64,000 nucleotides of DNA. It comes from Sediminicola sp040566555 (GTDB lineage: Bacteria > Bacteroidota > Bacteroidia > Flavobacteriales > Flavobacteriaceae). The stretch is taken from NCBI RefSeq assembly GCF_040566555.1, contig NZ_JBEWYP010000001.1, forward strand, positions 248,001 to 312,000, read 5' to 3'. The notes beneath the pieces were generated by a model. That model saw only the letters and a list, made by a program, of their open reading frames with translations, searched no databases and had not been told where the DNA came from. Shown here one piece after another: positions 24,989 to 34,428 of this stretch. The first letter of the stretch is position 1. The number at the start of each line of letters is the position of its first letter. The position numbers and the translations under genes were made by a program.

Positions 24989-26372
24989 ACCCAAACTTTT
25001 TAACGAATTTCAAGAAGTTTCCTCCAAAGCCTGGAAGCAACAAATACAATTCGACTTAAAAGGAGCGGATTATAATGAGAATTTGATATGGGAATCTCCA
25101 GAAGGGATTAAAGTAAAGCCTTTTTACCATTCTGATGAAAATGGAGACCGCATCTATTTTTCCCAACCTTTGGGAACATCTTGGAAAATCACCCAACATA
25201 TTTATGCCAAAAATGCAACAATGGCAAATGCCAAAGCGCTAGAGGCTTTGCGCAAGGGTGCAGAGAGTCTGCTTTTTACTGTTGCCTCTGAGGAAATTAA
25301 AATAGAACGACTTTTAAAGGATATCCCTCTAGAAGCTACGGTCATCCATTTCGAATTTCAGTTTTTATCGGTACAATATATACAGGGACTCTTTAATTTT
25401 ATTGGCAATAAAACCCATCGCATCCATCTAAATATTGATCTTATCGGTCACTTGGCCAAAAGTGGTAATTGGTTCCATAACCTTAAAAAGGACCATGAGA
25501 TCTTGGATGAAGTATTTAGCCTGAACCACGGCAATAATTTCAACAATATCCTTGCTGTAGATGCTAGTCTATACCAAAATGCCGGTGCCAACATGGTGCA
25601 GCAATTGGCCTATGCGCTTTCCCACGCCAATGAATATTTAAACCATTTCATCAAGGACGCCGCTTCCAATACTATTCAGGGAATCACTTTTAAAATGGCC
25701 GTGGGAACCAATTATTTCTTTGAAATAGCAAAGCTCAGGGCAATGCGCCTTTTGTGGAAAACCTTGGCCAATGAATACAATTTGGATCTGGAATGCCACA
25801 TCCTGGCATTGCCGACCAAACGCAACAAGACCCTTTACGATTACAATGTAAATATGCTCAGGACCACTACAGAATGTATGTCGGCCATTCTAGGAGGTGC
25901 AGATACCCTTTGTAATTTACCTTATGATGCGCTATACCACAAGAGCAATGAATTTGGAGAACGTATAGCGAGAAACCAATTGCTAATCCTAAAGCACGAA
26001 AGCTATTTTGACAAGGTCAGTAATCCTGCTGATGGTGCCTATTATATAGAGAGCCTTACCACCCAATTGGCAGAAAAAGCCTTGGATCTTTTCAAATCCC
26101 TGGAAGCTGGTGGTGGTTTTTTAAAGCAACTGAAAGAACATACCATCCAGAAAAAAATTAAGGAGAGCGCCAAAAAAGAACAAGAACTGTTCAATGCCCA
26201 TAAGGAGGTATTAGTAGGAACAAATAAGTATATCAATAAGGAAGATAGGATGAAGGATGATATGGAGATCTTCCCCTTTGTTAAGACCGATGCTAGAAAA
26301 ACCTTATTGGAGCCCATTATTGAAAAACGATTGTCCGAAGCCTTGGAACAAAAAAGATTGAAAGATGAGTAG
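24981..26372 (+). CDS. mutA: Methylmalonyl-CoA mutase small (beta) subunit
   Basis: 463 residues, equivalent to the catalytically silent subunit of the heterodimeric enzyme. The TIM barrel part is recognisable (KAWKQQIQFDLKGADYNENL, GITFKMAVGTNYFFEIAKLRAMRLLW, SNPADGAYYIESLT). The C-terminal cobalamin-binding domain of the about 640-residue Propionibacterium subunit is missing entirely; the chain ends soon after the barrel. It forms a complex with MutB to interconvert succinyl-CoA and methylmalonyl-CoA. It overlaps mutB by 8 bases, so subunits are made in step. Confidence 0.93.
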   Translation: MSKPKLFNEFQEVSSKAWKQQIQFDLKGADYNENLIWESPEGIKVKPFYHSDENGDRIYFSQPLGTSWKITQHIYAKNATMANAKALEALRKGAESLLFTVASEEIKIERLLKDIPLEATVIHFEFQFLSVQYIQGLFNFIGNKTHRIHLNIDLIGHLAKSGNWFHNLKKDHEILDEVFSLNHGNNFNNILAVDASLYQNAGANMVQQLAYALSHANEYLNHFIKDAASNTIQGITFKMAVGTNYFFEIAKLRAMRLLWKTLANEYNLDLECHILALPTKRNKTLYDYNVNMLRTTTECMSAILGGADTLCNLPYDALYHKSNEFGERIARNQLLILKHESYFDKVSNPADGAYYIESLTTQLAEKALDLFKSLEAGGGFLKQLKEHTIQKKIKESAKKEQELFNAHKEVLVGTNKYINKEDRMKDDMEIFPFVKTDARKTLLEPIIEKRLSEALEQKRLKDE

Positions 26373-28509
26373 AAAAGACCTGCAACACCTAAAATTAAAA
26401 GTGGCTGAAGATACAGGTAACCAAACTCCAGCTTCCAAACCAAAGAGGAAAATCAATTCTGATACCCCGTTCTTTATCAAGGAGGATGTATCGGATTTGG
26501 AGCATCTCAATTTTGTAGCAGGGATAGCTCCCAACCTTCGTGGGCCCTACTCTACCATGTATGTGAGAAGACCGTGGACTATTAGGCAATATGCCGGATT
26601 TTCAACTGCCGAAGAAAGCAATGCCTTTTATAGACGCAATCTAGCCGCAGGACAAAAAGGGCTCTCAGTAGCCTTTGACTTACCCACCCACCGTGGGTAC
26701 GACAGTGATCATGAGCGCGTAGTGGGAGACGTAGGTAAAGCTGGAGTTGCCATAGATTCAGTGGAAGACATGAAAATTCTCTTCGATTCCATTCCTTTGG
26801 ATGAAATGTCGGTTTCCATGACCATGAACGGAGCTGTTTTACCAATCATGGCCTTTTATATTGTTGCTGCAGAAGAACAAGGGGTATCCCCAAAACAATT
26901 GGCAGGGACCATACAGAACGATATCCTAAAGGAATTTATGGTGCGGAACACCTATATCTATCCTCCGGCACCTTCCATGCAGATCATTTCCGATATTTTT
27001 GAATATACGAGCAGGCACATGCCTAAATTCAATAGTATCAGTATTTCTGGTTATCATATGCAGGAAGCTGGCGCTACCCCAGAAATTGAATTGGCATATA
27101 CCTTGGCAGACGGACTGGAATATATTAGAACCGGACTTAAATCTGGCTTGGATATAGATAAGTTCGCACCCCGCCTATCCTTCTTTTGGGGCATTGGTAT
27201 GGATCATTTTATGGAAATTGCCAAAATGAGGGCAGGTCGTATGCTCTGGGCAAAATTGGTTCAAAAGTTCGAACCCAAGAATCAAAAATCTCTGGCACTA
27301 CGGACACATTCACAGACAAGTGGCTGGAGTCTTACTGCCCAAGATCCTTTTAATAATGTGGCCAGAACCACCATTGAAGCGGCAGCTGCAGCCTTTGGCG
27401 GCACACAAAGCTTACACACCAACGCCTTGGACGAGGCCATTGCACTACCCACCGATTTTTCGGCAAGGATAGCAAGGAATACACAACTTTTTTTACAGGA
27501 CGAAACCAAGATCACCAAAACGGTAGATCCATGGGCTGGGAGTTATTATGTTGAATACCTCACTGATGAGATCGCACATAAAGCCTGGAAGCTTATTGAA
27601 GAGGTTGAAGAATTAGGAGGAATGACCAAAGCCATTGAGGCAGGTATCCCTAAAATGCGTATTGAACAGGCCGCAGCAAAAAAGCAGGCCCGGATTGATA
27701 GTAACCAAGATATTATTGTAGGTATCAATAAATATCAACTGGAGGAAGAAGATCCCCTTATGATTTTGGAGGTGGACAATGAGCAGGTTCGCAAACAGCA
27801 GTTGGAACGTTTGGCGCAGACTAAAAGAAACAGGAATTCAGCAGACGTAGAAGCGGCTTTAAAAAAATTGACAGAAGCAGCAAAAGAAAAACAAGCGGCC
27901 GAAGGAACCGCAACTACCGAGAATTTACTAGCTTTAGCAGTAGAAGCTGCGAGGGCAAGAGCTACCCTAGGGGAAATAAGCGATGCCATGGAAGTTGCTT
28001 TCGGACGGTACAAAGCAAAAATTCAATCATTTACAGGAGTGTATTCCAAAGAGATCAAAAACGACGAGAGCTTTAAAAAAGCCAGGGAGATGGCCGACCA
28101 ATTTGCAGAGACCGAAGGTCGCAGACCGAGGATTATGATTGCAAAGATGGGTCAGGACGGGCATGACAGGGGAGCCAAAGTTGTGGCTACCGGGTATGCC
28201 GATCTGGGCTTCGATGTAGATATCGGCCCTTTGTTCCAAACCCCCCAGGAGGCTGCAAAACAGGCTATAGAAAACGATGTACACGTTGTGGGCGTATCTT
28301 CCTTGGCGGCAGGTCACAAAACGTTGGTACCACAGATTATAGAAGAACTCAAGAAATATGGTAGGGAAGATATCATGGTCATTGTGGGAGGCGTAGTGCC
28401 CAAACAGGACTATGACTTCCTCTTCAAGGCAGGAGCCGTGGCCATATTTGGCCCTGGCACCAAAATTAGTGAAACAGCCATTCAAATCTTGGACATTTTA
28501 ATGGATTGA
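26365..28509 (+). CDS. mutB: Methylmalonyl-CoA mutase large (alpha) subunit
   Basis: 714 residues, the catalytic subunit. The barrel domain includes GPYSTMYVRRPWTIRQYAGF, FDLPTHRGYDSDH, SVSMTMNGAVLPIMAFY and RTHSQTSGWSLTAQDP. The B12-binding domain (about 590-714) has the DxHxxG motif as DGHDRGAK with the lower axial ligand His600, then GVSSLAAGH and IVGGVVP. Needs adenosylcobalamin. Role: propionate or branched-chain amino acid breakdown to succinyl-CoA, or the reverse. No epimerase or MeaB-type GTPase gene is adjacent. A 14-bp palindrome (TGTTGAATTCAACA, 28512-28525) follows the stop but has no T-run. Confidence 0.96.
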   Translation: MSRKDLQHLKLKVAEDTGNQTPASKPKRKINSDTPFFIKEDVSDLEHLNFVAGIAPNLRGPYSTMYVRRPWTIRQYAGFSTAEESNAFYRRNLAAGQKGLSVAFDLPTHRGYDSDHERVVGDVGKAGVAIDSVEDMKILFDSIPLDEMSVSMTMNGAVLPIMAFYIVAAEEQGVSPKQLAGTIQNDILKEFMVRNTYIYPPAPSMQIISDIFEYTSRHMPKFNSISISGYHMQEAGATPEIELAYTLADGLEYIRTGLKSGLDIDKFAPRLSFFWGIGMDHFMEIAKMRAGRMLWAKLVQKFEPKNQKSLALRTHSQTSGWSLTAQDPFNNVARTTIEAAAAAFGGTQSLHTNALDEAIALPTDFSARIARNTQLFLQDETKITKTVDPWAGSYYVEYLTDEIAHKAWKLIEEVEELGGMTKAIEAGIPKMRIEQAAAKKQARIDSNQDIIVGINKYQLEEEDPLMILEVDNEQVRKQQLERLAQTKRNRNSADVEAALKKLTEAAKEKQAAEGTATTENLLALAVEAARARATLGEISDAMEVAFGRYKAKIQSFTGVYSKEIKNDESFKKAREMADQFAETEGRRPRIMIAKMGQDGHDRGAKVVATGYADLGFDVDIGPLFQTPQEAAKQAIENDVHVVGVSSLAAGHKTLVPQIIEELKKYGREDIMVIVGGVVPKQDYDFLFKAGAVAIFGPGTKISETAIQILDILMD

Positions 28510-28652
28510 TCTGTTGAATTCAACATTCTTAAACCATTAATTTGCCACAGATTACCATCTTTTTGTGGATTAATGGGCTGTTATTCACCATCTGTTAACA
28601 AATTACATTTTTTGGCGTTATAAATAATCGTATTTTTAGCCCCTAACTTACT

Positions 28653-29432
28653 ATGATAATGGGCAAGATTATTGCTATAGCAAATCAAAAAGGTGGGGTT
28701 GGGAAAACCACCACATCAGTGAACCTAGCTGCCTCCTTAGGTGTACTGGAAAAAAAAGTATTATTAATTGATGCTGATCCACAAGCCAATGCCACATCCG
28801 GTTTGGGAATAGACGTGGACAGTGTGGAAATGGGTACGTACCAGTTATTGGAACATTCCAAGACAGCTTTGGAAACAATCATTTCAACATCCTCCCCTAA
28901 TGTAGATCTTATTCCTTCACATATAGATCTTGTTGCCATTGAAATTGAACTGGTAGACAAGGACAAAAGGGAATACATGATGAAGCAGTCACTTGAAGGG
29001 TTGAAGGACAAATACGATTATATTTTGATCGATTGTGCGCCTTCTTTGGGCTTATTGACTCTTAATGCCTTAACTGCGGCAGACTCTGTCATAATTCCTA
29101 TCCAATGTGAATATTTTGCCTTGGAAGGTTTGGGCAAATTACTGAACACCATTAAAAGTGTACAAAAAATACACAATCCAGATCTAGACATAGAAGGGTT
29201 GTTGCTCACCATGTTCGATTCCAGATTGCGACTTTCCAATCAGGTGGTGGAAGAGGTGAACAAGCATTTTTCTGATATGGTTTTTGACACCATCATCCAA
29301 AGAAATGTAAGATTAAGTGAAGCTCCAAGTTATGGGGAAAGCATCATTAAATACGATGCAGCAAGTAAGGGAGCGGCCAATTATTTAAATTTGGCCAATG
29401 AAGTAATGAAAAAAAACAAGGAGATAGTTTAA
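28653..29432 (+). CDS. parA: Chromosome-partitioning ATPase ParA (Soj)
   Basis: 259 residues. The deviant Walker A motif KGGVGKTTTSVNLA lies at about 14-27. LIDADPQANATSGLG and DYILIDCAPSLGLLTLNAL are the A' and Walker B regions. ATP-dependent dimer on the nucleoid that positions the chromosome origin with ParB. Two ATGs are possible (28653 and 28659); most relatives begin MGKII, so the second is equally likely. One base separates it from parB. TATTTTTA near 28631 may be its -7 box. No consensus parS site was noticed by eye in the window. Confidence 0.95.
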   Translation: MIMGKIIAIANQKGGVGKTTTSVNLAASLGVLEKKVLLIDADPQANATSGLGIDVDSVEMGTYQLLEHSKTALETIISTSSPNVDLIPSHIDLVAIEIELVDKDKREYMMKQSLEGLKDKYDYILIDCAPSLGLLTLNALTAADSVIIPIQCEYFALEGLGKLLNTIKSVQKIHNPDLDIEGLLLTMFDSRLRLSNQVVEEVNKHFSDMVFDTIIQRNVRLSEAPSYGESIIKYDAASKGAANYLNLANEVMKKNKEIV

Positions 29433-29433
29433 T

Positions 29434-30339
29434 ATGGCGAAAGCAGTAAAAAAACAAGCTTTAGGAAGAGGATTGTCAGCACTCCTTAAAGATCCAGAAA
29501 ACGACATCAAATCAGTATCCGACAAAAATGCGGATAAAGTAGTAGGCAATATCGTAGAATTGGAATTATCGGCCATAGAAATGAATCCATTTCAGCCCCG
29601 ATCCAACTTTAACGATGATGCACTACAGGAATTGGCAACTTCTATTCGGGAGCTGGGGGTTATCCAACCCATTACCGTTAGAAAGCTCGATTTCAATAAA
29701 TATCAATTAGTTTCCGGAGAAAGAAGATTCAGGGCGTCCAAACTGATAGGTTTGGAAACCGTTCCTGCCTATATCCGTATTGCCAATGACCAAGAATCCT
29801 TGGAAATGGCCCTGGTGGAAAATATACAGCGACAGGATCTTGATCCCATCGAAATTGCTTTGTCCTACCAACGTTTGATAGACGAAATCCAGTTGACCCA
29901 GGAGAAATTAAGTGATAGGGTAGGAAAAAAACGTTCCACCATTACCAACTATTTAAGGCTTTTACGATTAGACCCCATTATCCAGACCGGCATCCGTGAC
30001 GGTTTTGTGAGTATGGGACATGGTAGAACCCTTGTAAATGTTGATAAAAGAGAGGACCAGATTGCCCTATATGAGAAAATAGTTGGACAAAATCTTTCAG
30101 TTCGAGATACAGAAAAAGCCGTAAAGGCGTATCAAGAAGCATTGGAAAATCCTGATAAGCAAGTGAAAAAGGCGTCAAAAACCCCTGATTTCATTAAAAA
30201 GGATGCCCCGAGATTCAGCGACTACCTTTCCGTAAAAGTAGATGTGAAAGCTTCAGAAAAAGGCAATGGAAAAATCACCATCCCTTTTAGTTCCGAAGAA
30301 GAATTTCAGCGTATAAAAAAACTGATCACAGGTGAATAA
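29434..30339 (+). CDS. parB: Chromosome-partitioning protein ParB (Spo0J)
   Basis: 301 residues. It begins KKQALGRGLSALL, the ParA-interacting tail. The ParB/Srx domain carries NPFQPRSNF, LATSIRELGVIQPITVR, the CTPase motif SGERRFRASK and ALVENIQRQDLDPIE. An HTH domain follows (LSDRVGKKRSTITNYLRLL) and a C-terminal dimerisation domain (KITIPFSSEEEFQRIKKLI). It binds parS and slides as a CTP clamp. The end overlaps the GTG start of the next gene by 8 bases. Confidence 0.95.
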   Translation: MAKAVKKQALGRGLSALLKDPENDIKSVSDKNADKVVGNIVELELSAIEMNPFQPRSNFNDDALQELATSIRELGVIQPITVRKLDFNKYQLVSGERRFRASKLIGLETVPAYIRIANDQESLEMALVENIQRQDLDPIEIALSYQRLIDEIQLTQEKLSDRVGKKRSTITNYLRLLRLDPIIQTGIRDGFVSMGHGRTLVNVDKREDQIALYEKIVGQNLSVRDTEKAVKAYQEALENPDKQVKKASKTPDFIKKDAPRFSDYLSVKVDVKASEKGNGKITIPFSSEEEFQRIKKLITGE

Positions 30340-30979
30340 ATCACTTTGCTCCTTACTAGTTTTTTTTCTTTTTATTCTTTCTACCCCTGCACAGGAGAAA
30401 CAAAAGGATACCACCGCTGTAGACTCTGTTAAAACAGATCTTACTAAAAAAGGCGTTGTGATTAAGGATGTTATTGTGGAGAAAAGGGAAGAAATCAACC
30501 CATTGGCTCCCAGCAAGGCCGCCTTTTTTTCCGCCATATTACCGGGGTTGGGCCAAATCTACAACAAACGCTATTGGAAGGTTCCCATTGTATATGCTGC
30601 AATTGGCACAGGAGTATATGCCTACGTTTATAATGATGATCTCTATGATCGCTTTAGAACTGCTTTTAAAAGAAGAAAGGCAGGGTTTATTGATGACGAA
30701 TTTTATGACCCCAATAATAGTGGAGTGGTTCCTGGAAGTCCAGATCTTTCAGATACAGCGTTGCAAGATGGGCAAGAGCGCTACCAGAGAGATAGGGATC
30801 TGGCCTTGGTAGTCACCATTGGCCTTTACGCACTTAATATCATAGATGCCAATGTGGATGCGCATTTACGGCAATTTAACGTAGATGACAACCTTAGTAT
30901 GGACTTTAAACCCTACTTGGAATACAATCCAATTAACGCCAATCCAAATTACGGAATGGCATTAACCATAAAATTTTAG
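30332..30979 (+). CDS. DUF5683 domain protein with signal peptide
   Basis: 215 residues, GTG start inside the end of parB. The signal peptide (about 1-20) is LCSLLVFFLFILSTPAQ. The conserved DUF5683 core reads PSKAAFFSAILPGLGQIYNKRYWKVPIVYAAIG (two hydrophobic segments), continuing to a DNLSMDFKPYLEYNP-like end. Likely an envelope protein. The order parA-parB-DUF5683-dapB-lepB is conserved in flavobacteria. No biochemical function is known to me. Confidence 0.85.
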   Translation: MNKSLCSLLVFFLFILSTPAQEKQKDTTAVDSVKTDLTKKGVVIKDVIVEKREEINPLAPSKAAFFSAILPGLGQIYNKRYWKVPIVYAAIGTGVYAYVYNDDLYDRFRTAFKRRKAGFIDDEFYDPNNSGVVPGSPDLSDTALQDGQERYQRDRDLALVVTIGLYALNIIDANVDAHLRQFNVDDNLSMDFKPYLEYNPINANPNYGMALTIKF

Positions 30980-30982
30980 CGC

Positions 30983-31684
30983 ATGAAAATTGCATTGTTT
31001 GGATACGGTAAAATGGGAAAGATGATAGAACAGACCGCTATCAAAAGAAACCATACCATTGTAGCCAAAATAGACGTGGACACCAAAGAAATTGATTTTT
31101 CCAATATCGATGTGGCCATAGATTTCAGTCAGCCTGATGCGGCTTTCGAAAACATTAAAAAATGCATGGAGCACAATGTTCCTGTTATCTCGGGCACCAC
31201 AGGATGGTTAAAAGATTACGACAAGGCGGTGTCCTTTTGTAATGAACATAAGGGGGCTTTTATCTATGCTTCCAATTATAGCTTGGGGGTCAACATCTTT
31301 TTTGAGCTGAACGAATATTTAGCCAAAATGATGAAGACGCTGGACCAATATAAGGTGTCCATGGAAGAAATACACCACACCCAAAAGCTGGACGCCCCAA
31401 GTGGTACAGCCATCACCTTGGCGGAAGGGATCATAAAAAACACCGATTATAAAGGATGGAAATTGGAAGAGGCAACAGATGGGCATATTCCTATACTTGC
31501 CAAACGAATCAATGATGTTCCTGGAACACATTCTGTCAATTATGAAAGTCCAGTAGATAGTATTGAGATTAAACATACGGCCCACAATAGGGAAGGTTTT
31601 GCGCTTGGAGCCGTTGTAGCTGCTGAATGGATAGTGGGCAAAACAGGGGTTTTCACCATGAAAGATGTGTTAAACCTTGGTTAA
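30983..31684 (+). CDS. dapB: 4-hydroxy-tetrahydrodipicolinate reductase
   Basis: 233 residues. It reduces HTPA to tetrahydrodipicolinate with NAD(P)H in the lysine/diaminopimelate pathway. The Rossmann start is IALFGYGKMGKMIE. AIDFSQPDAAFENI and SGTTGW follow, then the substrate motif EEIHHTQKLDAPSGTA containing the catalytic His and Lys region, and HTAHNREGFALGAV at the end. It is shorter than the E. coli enzyme (273) but typical for Bacteroidota. Three bases after the DUF5683 gene. Confidence 0.95.
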   Translation: MKIALFGYGKMGKMIEQTAIKRNHTIVAKIDVDTKEIDFSNIDVAIDFSQPDAAFENIKKCMEHNVPVISGTTGWLKDYDKAVSFCNEHKGAFIYASNYSLGVNIFFELNEYLAKMMKTLDQYKVSMEEIHHTQKLDAPSGTAITLAEGIIKNTDYKGWKLEEATDGHIPILAKRINDVPGTHSVNYESPVDSIEIKHTAHNREGFALGAVVAAEWIVGKTGVFTMKDVLNLG

Positions 31685-31781
31685 GAATCGTAACAAAATA
31701 ACATCTTCGGGTACTTAGTTATAGAAACAATCAATTAGATATCCCAACAAACAACTTATAATACACCAATAACAATATCGT

Positions 31782-33473
31782 ATGAACGGCACACAATGGA
31801 TTCTTTTTATTTTGATCGTACAGGTCATCCATTTTTTAGGAACTTGGAAATTATATGTAAAAGCTGGGAGAAAAGCATGGGAGGCGGCAGTGCCGGTCTA
31901 TAATACCATTGTCTTGATGCAAATTATCAACCGCCCAAAATGGTGGACTATCCTACTCTTTATTCCTATTATCAACTTACTTATGTTTCCTGTAGTTTGG
32001 GTGGAAACCATTCGAAGCTTTGGAAAAAATAGCCTGTTAGATACTTGGTTGGTCATTATAACCCTAGGATTTTATATCTACTATGTAAGCTATACCCAAG
32101 ATGTCAAATATGTGGAAAACCGCAGCAGACATCCTAAAACAGCCTTAGGGGAATGGGTCAGTTCCATTGTATTTGCCATAGTTGCAGCTACGTTAGTGCA
32201 TACCTATTTTATTCAACCGTATGTTATCCCCACAGGGTCTTTGGAAAAAACATTGATGATAGGCGATTTCCTTTTTGTGAGCAAATTTCATTATGGTGCC
32301 AGAACCCCTATGACCACTGTTGCGGCACCTATGGTTCATGATACATTGCCGATCCTAAAAACCAAATCCTATTTAAGTAAACCACAGCTTCCCTATTTTA
32401 GGCTTCCCGGTTTCCAAAAAGTAAAACGAAATGATATTGTGGTCTTTAGTTGGCCTGCAGATACCGTACGCCAGTTCTTTAAAAAGGAAAAAGGTGTTAA
32501 GAAACCTATAGACAAGAAATCGAACTACGTTAAAAGATGTGTGGGCATCCCTGGAGATAGCCTCTCAATTGTAAATGGAGACGTACATATCAATGGTGAA
32601 AAGCTGGTCCTATCGGACAGGGCCAAGCCCATGTTCCTTCATGTCGTGACGACCAAAGGACAAATAGGCAGCGCAGCAATTACTTTATTGGGCCGCAATA
32701 ATTTTGGGGGCAATGTGATCAAAATTCCTAATGAGGTATTGACACAAGACAAGGTTGCAGAGGTAATAGATCAAAAGACTACGTTAGAGGAGTTTGAAAA
32801 AGATTCTTTATACACCTACTATACTGGGTATATATCTGATGGTAAAGTAGTATCATTTCTCAAAGCTAGCGCCGTGAACACCAAGGCCCTCTTTAATATG
32901 ACGGAGGAAGAAGCCAAGAATGATATTGGAAAGGCAGACATCGTCAACATCGAAAAATTCAGCTTTACAAAGCCAGAAACTTCGATTTTTCCGCAAAGCG
33001 GACAATATCCAGGAACACAAGATAATTTTGGACCTATTTATCTTCCAGAGGCAGGTAAAACAATTCCTTTGAATGTAAAAGTTCTTCCTTTATACAAGAA
33101 AATAATTCAGGAATATGAAGGGAATACCCTATCCGTCTCCGGTAACCAAATTAGCATCAATGGGCAGGTAACTGACTCCTATACCTTCAAACAAGGATAT
33201 TACTGGATGATGGGGGACAATCGTCATAGATCTGAAGACAGTAGGTTTTGGGGCTATGTGCCAGAAAACCACATTGTGGGCAAACCGGTCTTTATCTGGA
33301 TGAGTATTGATGGGATCAATGACGGACTGAGCAATTGGAAAGTTAGATGGGATCGTGTTTTCACTACCGTAGGTGGAGACGGAGAACCCAGGTCTTATTT
33401 TAAATACTTTTTGATAGCCCTTGCCGGTTGGTTTGTGTTTGATTATTTTAGGAAAAAGAAGAAAAAGAAATAA
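31782..33473 (+). CDS. lepB: Signal peptidase I, large flavobacterial form
   Basis: 563 residues, nearly twice the usual length. The N-terminal 110 residues form several membrane helices with the motif AGRKAWEAAVPVYN (DUF5684-like). A further helix at about 127-145 precedes the S26 peptidase. The catalytic Ser153 is in YVIPTGSLEKTL, and the general base Lys251 is in NYVKRCVGIPGDSL. The long insertion between about 270 and 460 separates this from the C-terminal box GYYWMMGDNRHRSEDSRFWG. A final membrane helix and a basic tail (FRKKKKKK) close the protein. It removes signal peptides at the periplasmic face of the inner membrane. Confidence 0.95.
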   Translation: MNGTQWILFILIVQVIHFLGTWKLYVKAGRKAWEAAVPVYNTIVLMQIINRPKWWTILLFIPIINLLMFPVVWVETIRSFGKNSLLDTWLVIITLGFYIYYVSYTQDVKYVENRSRHPKTALGEWVSSIVFAIVAATLVHTYFIQPYVIPTGSLEKTLMIGDFLFVSKFHYGARTPMTTVAAPMVHDTLPILKTKSYLSKPQLPYFRLPGFQKVKRNDIVVFSWPADTVRQFFKKEKGVKKPIDKKSNYVKRCVGIPGDSLSIVNGDVHINGEKLVLSDRAKPMFLHVVTTKGQIGSAAITLLGRNNFGGNVIKIPNEVLTQDKVAEVIDQKTTLEEFEKDSLYTYYTGYISDGKVVSFLKASAVNTKALFNMTEEEAKNDIGKADIVNIEKFSFTKPETSIFPQSGQYPGTQDNFGPIYLPEAGKTIPLNVKVLPLYKKIIQEYEGNTLSVSGNQISINGQVTDSYTFKQGYYWMMGDNRHRSEDSRFWGYVPENHIVGKPVFIWMSIDGINDGLSNWKVRWDRVFTTVGGDGEPRSYFKYFLIALAGWFVFDYFRKKKKKK

Positions 33474-33494
33474 TCAGTTTTATAAACCCAACAA

Positions 33495-34127
33495 ATGAAG
33501 CTTCTCCTACACCCAGGATACTTTTTGAATATTGCCAATTTTGTAGCAATAGCCAAAAATGATATCTGTTGGGAGACTTCTGGAAATTATCAGAAACAGA
33601 CCTATAGGAACCGATGCTATATAGCCACTGATAATGGTAGGCATCTCATGAATATTCCCATTCAACATGCTGGGGGCAAAAAGGGTAGACAAAAGTATAG
33701 AGATGTAAAAGTAGACAACTTTTACCATTGGCAAAGACAACACTGGCGTACCTTGGAAACGGCGTATCGGACCTCTCCTTTTTTTGAGTTCTATGAAGAT
33801 GATCTTGTGGGACTTTATAAAACCGAGCATACTTATCTACTTGATTTTAATTTAAAGTCTATTGAAGCAGTCTGCAATTGCCTTCAGATTCCAATGCCAG
33901 AAGAAAGAACTACCGATTTTGAAAAAGAGCCATTTGATTATGTAGATGCACGCCATTTGATCAATGCCAAAACCAATCCGCCCCTTGTTCAAAAACCATA
34001 TGTTCAAGTATTCGATGACCGTAATCCATTTATTGACAACCTCAGTATTTTGGATCTTTTGTTCAATGAAGGCACTAATGCCCTATCTTATCTGAAAGAA
34101 CACCAATTAGAATTCAAGGATGCTTAG
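33495..34127 (+). CDS. WbqC-like family protein
   Basis: 210 residues. The WbqC family (PF08889) pattern is visible: HPGYFLNIANFVAIAKNDI at the start, QTYRNRCYIATDNGRHLMNIPI, HWRTLETAYRTSPFFEFYEDDL, and IDNLSILDLLFNEG near the end. Family members are often encoded in O-antigen or glycan loci, but the reaction is not established. Cytosolic. It lies 21 bases after lepB and overlaps the next gene by 8 bases. Confidence 0.88.
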   Translation: MKLLLHPGYFLNIANFVAIAKNDICWETSGNYQKQTYRNRCYIATDNGRHLMNIPIQHAGGKKGRQKYRDVKVDNFYHWQRQHWRTLETAYRTSPFFEFYEDDLVGLYKTEHTYLLDFNLKSIEAVCNCLQIPMPEERTTDFEKEPFDYVDARHLINAKTNPPLVQKPYVQVFDDRNPFIDNLSILDLLFNEGTNALSYLKEHQLEFKDA

Positions 34128-34428
34128 ATTCTTAGTGCATTACGGCATACACTTTTTGGTCCCTATAGCAATTGGACTCTACTTTTATAAAGACAAAAGG
34201 TTTTGGGCAGTGTTGATTCTATTGGCAGGGATCCTAATTGATCTGGACCACCTTGTAGCCAGCCCAATTTTTGATAGTACGCGCTGTAGTGTTGGATTCC
34301 ACCCTCTACACTCGTATTGGGCCATAATGTTCTATATTGGATTTTTATTTTTCAAGAAAACTCGTGTCGTGGGCCTTGCCTTGTGTATTCACATTATTGC
34401 AGATACGGCGGACTGCCTTTTGATGTAG
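34120..34428 (+). CDS. Small membrane protein, DUF6122 family
   Basis: 102 residues with about four hydrophobic segments. Conserved polar residues lie within membrane parts (HYGIHFLVP, LIDLDHL, GFHPLHSYWA, HIIADTADCL). The His and Asp pattern suggests an integral-membrane metal-dependent hydrolase fold like YdjM/LexA-binding membrane proteins, but that is only a resemblance. The stop codon abuts the stop of the convergent EEP gene (TAGCTA), with no terminator between. Confidence 0.8.
   Translation: MLRFLVHYGIHFLVPIAIGLYFYKDKRFWAVLILLAGILIDLDHLVASPIFDSTRCSVGFHPLHSYWAIMFYIGFLFFKKTRVVGLALCIHIIADTADCLLM

Noticed and set aside
28512..28525. Palindrome TGTTGAATTCAACA after mutB considered as terminator or parS site
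   Set aside because: No T-run follows, and it does not match the parS consensus centred on CACGTG.
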